Shown: piece by piece, positions 17,253-25,900 of the stretch
How positions within the stretch are numbered: position 1 is the first letter of the stretch
Layout: every line of letters begins with the position of its first letter
DNA from: Microbispora bryophytorum
Lineage (GTDB): Bacteria; Actinomycetota; Actinomycetes; Streptosporangiales; Streptosporangiaceae
Length of the DNA: 64,000 nt
Direction of reading: 5' to 3'
Assembly (NCBI RefSeq): GCF_006874465.1
Contig: NZ_VIRL01000018.1
Span: 62,001-126,000, forward strand
Notes under the pieces: generated by a model
The model's input: the letters and a program-made list of their open reading frames with translations, nothing else
The model's database searches: none
Told to the model about the DNA's origin: nothing
Made by a program: the position numbers and the translations under genes

Positions 17253-18901
17253 CGGCCCGCCCGGACGCGTCGCGAGGCCCACCGGGCGAGCTCGTGCCGG
17301 CGGATCTTGCTGTTGTGCCGGGCGTCGACCGGGAATCCGGGGTGGAACAGCACCTCCCGAAGCTCCGCGGTGTGCGGATGACGGGCCGCCATATCGAGGA
17401 TGTCCTCCTTCATCCGGCCGTTGTCCCGGGACCCCGGTTCGCGCTCCACGATCAGGACCGCTCGCTGCGCGCCGGCGGGACCGACGCCGACCAGTGCGGT
17501 GCGGCGGACCCCCGGCACGGCGGCGAAGACGGGTTCGACCTGGTCAGTGTGCAGGTCGCCGCCGACCGTGCGGACCCGCTCCGACTTGCGTCCGGCGAAC
17601 CAGAGCCGTCCGTGCCCGTCGAACCGGCCGACGTCGCCCATCCGGTGCCAGACGCGGTCTCCATCGCGGATCCGGGCCAGCGCGGTGGCCCCCGGATCGT
17701 CCAGGTAGGGATCGCTGACGGTGGGGGCGGCCACGGTGATCTCCCCGACCGTGCCGGACGGCACGACCAGATCCTCACTCCACCGTTCGATGGGGTCGTC
17801 GGTGACGGCGATGACGCGCACCTCGGCGCCCGGAAGCGGAGGACCCAGGCAGGTGCCCGCCCCGGCGGCGGTGGCCGCGGCGTGCTCGGCGAGCAGCCGG
17901 CTCTCGATCGCGGCCACCGGCATGCACTCGGTGGCGCCGTACACCGACAGCACCCGCGCCTCGTCACGCAGGCAGCCGCGCAGGCGCTCCATCACCGGCA
18001 TCGGCAGCGGCGCCCCGGCGGACACCACGTCGCCGAGCGTGTCCAGCACCAGGCCGCGGGCGGCGCAGTGCCGTGCGAGCCGGTCCAGCAGCGCGGGAGG
18101 GGCGAACATCCCGGCCACGCGATACCGCTGGATGTCGGCGACCAGAGCGGCCGGGTCGGCCCGCACCGGATGCCGCGGGTCCATGTCCGGGATCACCACG
18201 GTCGCCCCGAACGCCGCCGCTCCCAAAGCGAACGGCGCGAACGTCGACAACACCGGCGTGCCCGGTCGCACCGTGCCCAGCGCGCCCAGCAGGTCGAGTT
18301 GCGCGGTCAGGTGCCGGTGACGCAGCGGTACGCCCTTGGGCGGGCCGGTGGATCCGGAGGTATAGGCGATCAGCGCCAGGTCGTCGGGGCCGGCGGGGGG
18401 CCACCGTACCGGTCCGCGTGACGTCCATGCCGAGCCGCGCCGCCGCCGCGTGGGGACCGTGATGGAAACGCGGACGTCGGGGGTCCAGCCCAGCAGCCTC
18501 CTGGCCAGCTGAACGGCGGGAATCGCGATGAACGCCTCGGGCGCCGCCTGACGCAGACAGCGCCTGATCGCGTCGAGCGGCAGCCCGGGATCGACCAGCA
18601 CCGGCACCGCGCGGAGCCGTACCAGGGCGACGACCAGCGCGCCCAGCTCTGGGCCCGGCGGCACCAGCAGGCCGGTACGCATGCCCGGGCGGATCCCGGC
18701 CTCGGCGAGGGCGGCGAGGGCATGGTCCACCGACCGCGACAGCTGCCCGTAGGTGGTGGCCGCCGGGGTGCGGCCACCGAGTTGGCAGGCGATGACGTCG
18801 GGCTGCTCGCGGAACCAGCGCTCGGCGCGGACGATCAGCTCACTGATCGGCGCGGGCGGCTCGGCGGGGCCGGAGCCGGGAGGGGTCGCCTGTGTGGTCA
18901 C
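17249..18901 (-). CDS. oleC: OleC-like AMP-dependent beta-lactone synthetase
   Basis: A 550-residue ANL-superfamily adenylating enzyme. It has the phosphate loop YTSGSTGPPKG, the YGATE motif (VYGATECMPVAAIES, OleC style) and GDVGRFDGHGRLWFAGR. The C-terminal signature FHPGFPVDARHNSKIRR is characteristic of OleC and its beta-lactone synthetase relatives (NltC, LstC). The family adenylates a 2-alkyl-3-hydroxy acid and closes it to a beta-lactone. The GTG start lies 4 bases after the OleA stop; an in-frame GTG at 18934 would overlap oleA. Products could be a stable lactone, or an alkene if the adjacent OleB acts. Confidence 0.92.
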   Translation of the reverse strand: MTTQATPPGSGPAEPPAPISELIVRAERWFREQPDVIACQLGGRTPAATTYGQLSRSVDHALAALAEAGIRPGMRTGLLVPPGPELGALVVALVRLRAVPVLVDPGLPLDAIRRCLRQAAPEAFIAIPAVQLARRLLGWTPDVRVSITVPTRRRRGSAWTSRGPVRWPPAGPDDLALIAYTSGSTGPPKGVPLRHRHLTAQLDLLGALGTVRPGTPVLSTFAPFALGAAAFGATVVIPDMDPRHPVRADPAALVADIQRYRVAGMFAPPALLDRLARHCAARGLVLDTLGDVVSAGAPLPMPVMERLRGCLRDEARVLSVYGATECMPVAAIESRLLAEHAAATAAGAGTCLGPPLPGAEVRVIAVTDDPIERWSEDLVVPSGTVGEITVAAPTVSDPYLDDPGATALARIRDGDRVWHRMGDVGRFDGHGRLWFAGRKSERVRTVGGDLHTDQVEPVFAAVPGVRRTALVGVGPAGAQRAVLIVEREPGSRDNGRMKEDILDMAARHPHTAELREVLFHPGFPVDARHNSKIRRHELARWASRRVRAGR

Positions 18902-18905
18902 GGGA

Positions 18906-19922
18906 TCACCACCGCACGACGACGATTCCGGCACTGGCCCCGCTGGCCAGGCCGACCAGGGCGACCAGGTCGCCGCGCCGCACCCGTCCCGAGCCGACCA
19001 CCCGTGCCAGTTGCACGAGCAGGGTCGACGCCACGAGGTTGCCGTGCTGGGCGATGGTGACGACGACCTTGCCCTGCGGAATACGCACCTGGTCGCAGAA
19101 CCACCACAGCGTCGCCAGCGACGCCTGGTGCACGCAGATGGCCGCGAAGTCGTCCCAGGTCAGCCCGAGATCGGCGAGGGGTTTGTGGAAGACGGCGTAG
19201 TCGATCTCCTCGAAGCCGCGCGCCAGCCGGGCCGCGTCGACGATGAGCGGCCCGATGGTGGGCCGGTCCGCCCACGGGTCGCTGGTGAGGTTGTCCACGG
19301 CGGAGACCGCCGCCGGCCACCCGGCGGAGTACGCGGAGAACCGGTGGGCGAGCACTCCCGGTTCGGCGCCGGCCTCCAGCAGCACCGCGGCGCCGGCGTC
19401 GGAGACGGTGTAGGACGCGGCGACGGTGACGTACTCCTCGGCGCTGGACAGGGTCCACGGTGTGCCGGCGGTGGGCAGCTCTCCGCAGCAGATGAGGACC
19501 CGCCGATGACGGCCGCCGGAGATCAGCGCGTCGGCCACCTGGATGGCGTTCAGCACGCTGTTGCAGGCGTTGCGTACGTCGAAGACCGGGCAGCAGGCCC
19601 CGATCTTGGCGGCGACCATGTGCCCGGTGGCCGGCTCGACGGCGTCGGACGACACCCCCGCGTAGATGAGCAGGTCGAGGTCGGCGGCCTGAAGGTCGCA
19701 CTCCTCCAGGACCCGGCGGGCGGCGTGCGCCGCCAGGTCGGACGGCTTCTCGTGGGGAGGGGCGATGTGCCGGCGCCGGACGCCGCTGTGGTCGTGGATC
19801 AGCCCCCGGGGCAGGTCCAGTGCCGGATTGCGGTCGGCGAGCCGGTCTTCCAGCTCGGCTGTGCTCAGTGTGGTCTCGGGCAGGTGGGCGGCCACCCCGG
19901 CCAGCCGGGTGTGCAGGGTCAA
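18906..19922 (-). CDS. oleA: OleA-like thiolase-fold Claisen condensing enzyme
   Basis: A 338-residue KAS III-like protein. The catalytic triad is Cys120 (DVRNACNS), His265 (ICVHQAS) and Asn295 (AQHGNLVAS). Residues DAVEPAT (Glu96) match the position of the glutamate base that OleA uses for non-decarboxylative Claisen condensation, which separates it from FabH. The start is a TTG overlapping the PKS stop codon (TTGA), with AGAGAGG 6 bases upstream inside the PKS gene. Its place immediately after a PKS that lacks a thioesterase suggests that it unloads the polyketide chain from the carrier protein; that is inference. The second acyl partner is unknown. Confidence 0.88.
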   Translation of the reverse strand: MTLHTRLAGVAAHLPETTLSTAELEDRLADRNPALDLPRGLIHDHSGVRRRHIAPPHEKPSDLAAHAARRVLEECDLQAADLDLLIYAGVSSDAVEPATGHMVAAKIGACCPVFDVRNACNSVLNAIQVADALISGGRHRRVLICCGELPTAGTPWTLSSAEEYVTVAASYTVSDAGAAVLLEAGAEPGVLAHRFSAYSAGWPAAVSAVDNLTSDPWADRPTIGPLIVDAARLARGFEEIDYAVFHKPLADLGLTWDDFAAICVHQASLATLWWFCDQVRIPQGKVVVTIAQHGNLVASTLLVQLARVVGSGRVRRGDLVALVGLASGASAGIVVVRW

Positions 19923-22900
19923 CGCAGGCCTCTCTTCTGTGCCGTGCCGGCGGGCTGCCGGTCGTCGCGCAGCCCGAGACGGATGAGCAGGCTCCGGGCG
20001 ATGTCGGCGACGGTCCCGCCGCTGCGCATCAGCTCCATGGGCGGGATGTCGATGCCGAACCGGTTCCGGATCGAGGTCAGCAGTTCGGCGGCCATGAGGG
20101 AGTCCAGTCCGTACTCGTCCAGCCGCCGGTCGTCGGCGATCTGGTCGGCGGGGACGAGCAGGACGGCGGACAGCAAGCCGGTGATCTGCTCGGTGAGGTA
20201 CGCGTACGCCTGCTCGTAGGTCGCCCCGGCCAGCAGCGCCTGCAGGTCGGGCGCCTGCTGTTCCGCACCGGGCGGCAGCACCAGGGACAGCCACGGACGC
20301 TGCAGGCTGGGCAGGACCTGCCGCAACCGGCCCCAGTCGCAGCGGCCCACCACGGCCACGTCGGCCTGCTCGCCGAGCATGTGCTCCACGGCGTCCAGCG
20401 CCCGGCCGGCAGGCATCGGCGGGATCCCGGCCTTGGCCAGCACCTCGCCTTGTGTGCCCCGGGTCAGCACCCCGGTGTCCGCGAGCGCGCCCAGGCAGGC
20501 CGCGAGTGCCGGCAGGCCCTGCCGGCGCCGCCGCCGGGCCAGCGCCTCCAGGAACAGGTTCGCGGCGACGTACGACGTCTGACCGATGTTGCCGACGGTG
20601 GTGAGGGAGGAGTACATGACGAACAGGTCGAGGGGCCGATCCCGGGTCAGCTCGTCCAGCACCACCGCGCCGGCGACCTTGGGGTGGAGCACGGCCCGGA
20701 TCCGGTCATCGCCGAGGTCGGTGAGCGGCCCGTCGTCAAGGTGCATGGCCGCGTGCACGACGCCACGCAGCGGGCGGCCCCCGGCGTCCAGGTCCTGCAG
20801 GATCCGCCACATGGCGTCGCGGTCGGCCACGTCGGCCGCGTACGCGCGGACCTCCACCCCCGAGCTCTGCAGTTCCGCAAGCAGGTCGGGGGCTTCGGGC
20901 GACTCGGCGCCCCGGCGGCCGACCAGGGCCAGGTGGCGGGCGCCCCGCCGGGCGAGGCGGCGAGCGGTCGCCGCACCGAACCCGCCCAGGCCGCCGGTGA
21001 CCAGGTAGGCCCCCTCGGGATCCAGGCGTGGCGCCGTCGGCCGGGGCCGGACGGCGACGGGTTCGTCGCGTGGATCGAAGGACACCACGACCTTTCCGAT
21101 GTGCCGGGAATGGCGCATCATGGCGAAGGCGTCCGCGACGCGTGCGGCCGGATACACCGTGTGCGGCAGCGGCCGGAACTCCCCGGACCGGTAGAGGGGC
21201 GCCGCCTCCGCCGTGCTGTCCGCCATCAGCTCGGGCGCCTTCCACATGAGGGTGCCGACGTCCACGCCGTAGAACGCGATGTTGTCGGAGAACGGCCGCA
21301 GCAGCAGGGACCCGTTCTGGTAGATGTCCCGCTTGCCGAGCTCGATGAACCGGCCGCCGTGCCGCAGACATTCCACGCCCCGGGTGATGGCCTCCCCGGC
21401 CAGCGAGTTGAGCACGATGTCCACGCCCCGGCCCCCGGTCAGTTCCTTGACCTGATCGGCGAAGTGCAGGCTGCGCGAGTCCAAGGCGTGGTCGGCGCCC
21501 ATGGCGAGCAGCAGGTCGCGTTTGGCGGCGGTGCCGGCGGTCGCGATCACGCGGGCTCCGTGGAACCGGGCGTACTGCAGCGCGGCCAGGCCGACCCCAC
21601 CGGCGCCACCGTGGACCAGGATCGTCTCACCGGCTTTGATCCGTGCGCAGTGCCCCAGCGAATGGTGCACGGTGGAGAACGCCATCGGCATGGTGGCGGC
21701 CTCGGTGAAGGTCATCCCCTCGGGGACGGCGACGGCCGCCCACGCCTTGACCCTGGCGTGACTGGCGAATCCGACGGGTCCCGCGGCCATGACCCGGTCA
21801 CCGGGCTTCGTCCCGGTGACGGCGGCGCCGACGGCGGTGACGATCCCGGCGCATTCCAGGCCCAGCTCGTGCCCGCCGAAGACCGCTTCGACGGCCTCGG
21901 CGGGCAGCAGGTTCACCGCGCGCATGACGTCGCGGTAGTTCAGCCCGATCGCCCGCACCTCGACCACGATCTCGTCAGGATCGGGCTGCGGCATCGGGAT
22001 CTCCTCCCACGCCAGCGTGTACGACAGCCCGGGATCGCACACCCTGAGCCGGTAGGCGTCGCCCGAACCGACGGGCAGGTCGCGGGTGTGCTCGCCCGGC
22101 TCGATCAGCCGCGGCACGAAACGTCCCCCACGGGTGAGCAGGATCTCGTCCTCCTCGCCCGGGTCGAGCAGTTCCGCCGCCAGGCGGCCGGCGTCCTGCG
22201 CGGTGTCACCGGTGGGGTGCAGGCAGAGCCTGCGTATCACCGGCCGTGGCTGCTCGTTGCCCAGCGAACGCGTCGTCCCCCAGGTCGCCGCGTCCTCGGG
22301 GTGGAGCCGGACGTCGGCGACGTGGGGTTCCGGCAGCGCGGCGCAGGGGCGGGCCACCAGCCACAACGTGGTCGCGACGTGCTCGGGCAGTTGCTCGCAG
22401 GCCAGCGCGACGGCCCGCAGCGCCGCGGCCCGCCGGGTGATCCGCTCGACGGCCGCCTCCGGATCCGTGTCGTCCGCTCCGCCCAGGACGATCGCGATGG
22501 TGATCGTCTGGGCGGTGGGCGGGAAGTGATCGATCCAGTGGTCGGGATCGTCGCTGAGCGGCGAGTGGAGCACGTCGCCGCCGCGGGTTCCCAGCAGAGC
22601 CCCCAGCTCGGTGGTCAGCGCGTCGGTGCCGTCCTCACCGGCGAGGATCCACGTGCCGTCGGCGTCCGGCAAGGGGTGCGCGGGGGCCGGAGCCGGAGCG
22701 GTGGCGGGAGCGGCGGCCAGCAGCACCGAGAAGTCGCCGGCTGCGAGTGCGTCGTCGTCGCCGACCTGGACGACCTCCGTGTAGCCGGCCTCCGCCAGCA
22801 CCTCCGGCCATTGCTCCCGCGACAGCAGCGGCGAGGCCGGGCGCAGGTGCCGGTCGGTGAAGTTCCAGAACTCCTCCTGCATGCCGAGGAACGGCAGCAG

Positions 22901-25900
22901 GGTCCCCACCCGGTGAGGCTCGGCGATGAGCAGGTGGCCGCCGGGAACCAGAAGGGTGGACAGATGGCGCAGCGCAGCGGGCAGGTCACGGGCCAGGTGC
23001 AGGCTGTTCGCCGCGATCACGAGATCGAATCCGCCCGCGGTCAGTCCCTGCCCGACCGGATTCGCGTCCAGGTCGAGGACGGCGTAGTCGACGAAGTCGA
23101 AGCCGGCGAAGCGCTGCCGCAGCCGGGTCAGCGCCGCCTCGGCGAGGTCGGTGACCAGGTATCGGGTGCGGTCGGCGGGCAGGACGGGCAGCAGCATGGC
23201 GGTGGTGCCGCCCGTCCCCGCACCGGCTTCCAGGACACGCAGCGGCCGGTCGGCCGGCCATCTCCTCACGATCTGCTCGACGAGTGCCCGGGCGATCCGG
23301 TTGGTGAACAGGTTGACCGGCCCGACGTCGTGGAACTGCTCCATCAGCTCATGACCGCCGCCGGAATCCAGGACGTCGGAGCCGGCCCGCCGGCCTGAGA
23401 GCAGTTCGGGCAGGCACCGGCCGACCCGTACGGACAGGGCGCTCTGCGCGGCGAAGGCGGCTCCCCGGGCGAGGAGGTCCCGGTGGGGATCACGGTGGGG
23501 ATCACTGTGTAGCTCGCGCGAGTCTGGACTTGGCGGCTTCAGGCGCTCCAGCAGCCCGTGCTGTTCCAGCAGGGGCAGGGCCGCGCGGAGCATCCGCCGG
23601 TGGTGCGCCCCCGGGCACGCTTCGATCAGTTCCTCGATGTCGCTTGGCCGCTCGGCGGTCAGCTCGCCGAGCGCGCCGGCCAGCGTGTGAGCGAAGACCT
23701 CTTCGAGCCGTGCCGCGTACCGCGGGTAGTCCAGCTCGTGCCACGTCGAACGCAGTCGGTCGATCCGCTCGGCCGCGCCGGACAGGATCTGCCCGGGGCG
23801 GGGGGCCGGCCACGGCGCGGCGGGCGCGCCGGCCCGGGGTGCGGCCCGCAGCGCCACCTCGTAACGGGTGACCGGGGTGATGTGGACGCCGGGCATCCGG
23901 CGTAGCCGGCAGCCCTCCACTTCGGCGGCGATCCGGCCGTCGTGGCCGGCGACCACGATGTCCCAGCAGACCTCCTCGGCACTGCTGGAACGTTCCCGCA
24001 CGTGCACCAGCCCCTGCGCCGGGGGCGTTCCCCACAGGCGGACGGAGCCGATGGCGGCGGGCATGTAGCCGCGGCCCGATCGCAGCGACTCCACCAGCCA
24101 CAGCACGCCGGCCTGCAGCGCGCTGTCCAGCACCACCGGATGCATCTGGTAGCGCCCCTGCCCCTGCTCCGGGCACGAGTAGGCGCCCAGCACCTCTCCC
24201 TCGCCCGCCCACAGCTCGGTCAGGACCTGGAACTCCGGCCCCCACACCATGTGCCCTTCGGCGGCCCGCGCGTAGTAGCCGGGCACGTCCACAGGCGTGC
24301 GGATGCGAGCGCGCAGCGCGGCCACGTCCAGCGGCGGCGGGATCCGGCGCAGCAGGGGCCGCACCCGGGCCCGGAAGTGCTCGCGGGGCTGCTCCGCCTG
24401 CCGGTCGGCGCTGGCCACGGTGACCACCCCGGTCTCGGCGTGGAGCGACGTCTGCGCGTACACCGGAGCGGCGGCGGCCTGTGAGGGCACCACCATGGCC
24501 CGGCTGATGTCGACCCTGTCCACCTCCACCGCCTCGGCGGCGTCCGGCATGGTCAGCCGGGCGGCGGCGATGGCCATCTCCACGTATCCGGTGGCCGGCA
24601 TGACGGCGGCGCCGCCGGCCCGGTGGTCGGCCACCCAGGGCACCCGCACCCGGTCGATCTCCCCCTGCCAGGTGGGGTCCAGCACCGGCATCCGCTGTCC
24701 CAGCAGCGGGTGCCGGATCGTCGTGTCGATGTTGGTCTGCACCCAGGTGTGCGGGCCGCCGATCCAGTGCCGCTCGCGCTGCCAGGGATAGGCCGGCAGC
24801 GACCGCACCGCGCCGGGGCGGGGAAAGTACCGGTCCCAGTCGAGCCGCGCACCGGCCGCGACGAGTTCGGCGACCGCGCGGCGGACGAGCGCCGGGCCCG
24901 GCTCGTCGCGGCGCAGGGTGGTCACGACGGCCGTGCGTACCCGCGCCGTGCCGCTGATGCGACGCAGGTACGAGCGCAGCACCGGATGCGGGCCGATCTC
25001 CAGCAGCACGTCGAAGCCGTCGCCGAGCACCCGCTCGACCGCCGCCGCGAACCGGACCGGTTCCCGGACGTTCCGCCACCAGTACGCCGCGTCCAGCTCC
25101 GAACCCCGGATCAGGTCGCCTGTCACCGTGGACACCAGAGGGATGTGCGCCGGGCAGGGCCGCAGCCCGGCGAGTCCCTCCGCCAGGGGCTGCCGCACCG
25201 GATCCATGGCGCCGCTGTGGAAGGCGTAGTCCAGGTCCAGCTCCCGGAAGAAGGTCTCGCGCGAGGAGAGGTCCTCGCACAGTGACTTCAGCGATCCGTC
25301 CGGTCCGGCGATCGTGACGTCGCGGTCGGAGTTGACCGCCGCGATCTCCAGTTGCGGATAGCCGGCCAGGATCTGCCTGGCCGCGGCCTCGGGCAGCCCG
25401 AGCGCGGCCATCCGGCCCTGCCCCCGGGTGGCCGACTGCGCCATGCCGCGCTCGGCGATCACCCGCGCCGCCTGGGCCAGTGACAGGGCGCCGGCGGTGT
25501 AGGCGGCGGCGACCTCGCCCACGCTGTGGCCGAGCACCACTCCCGGCCGTACGCCCGCGGCCTTGAGCATCTCGACCAGGCCGACCTGGACGGCGAACAG
25601 CAACGGCTGCGCCACTTCGGTCGCCGACAGCCGTGACTGGTCGGCGGGCAGGGACAGCTCCTCGAGCACCGACCAGCCGAGCCGAGCGGACAATTCGGCG
25701 TCGACCGCTTCCACGGCCGAGCGGAAGGTCTGGTCGGACAGCAGGTCGGCGCCCATCCCGGCCCACTGCGAACCGTTGCCGGAGAACACGAACGCCATCC
25801 GTCCGTGCTCCACCGCCTCCGCCTCCGCCACTGTTTCCGCCACCGTCGCGTCCGCCGGGTTCGTCAGCGCCCGAGCCGCCGCGGCGGCGGAATCGGCGAG

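Noticed and set aside
18906-19922. Reading the KAS III-like protein as FabH/starter-loading enzyme
   Set aside because: The DAVEPAT glutamate context and the oleC-oleD-oleB neighbours fit OleA better; FabH-type starter loading remains a minor alternative.
19923-20294. N-terminal extension of the OleA frame into the PKS
   Set aside because: The extension is Arg/Pro-rich shadow of the ACP/KR region; OleA family similarity begins at the TTG with a ribosome site.
19820-23398. 1192-codon open frame antisense to the PKS
   Set aside because: Shadow frame; the opposite strand carries intact KR, ER and MT domains.
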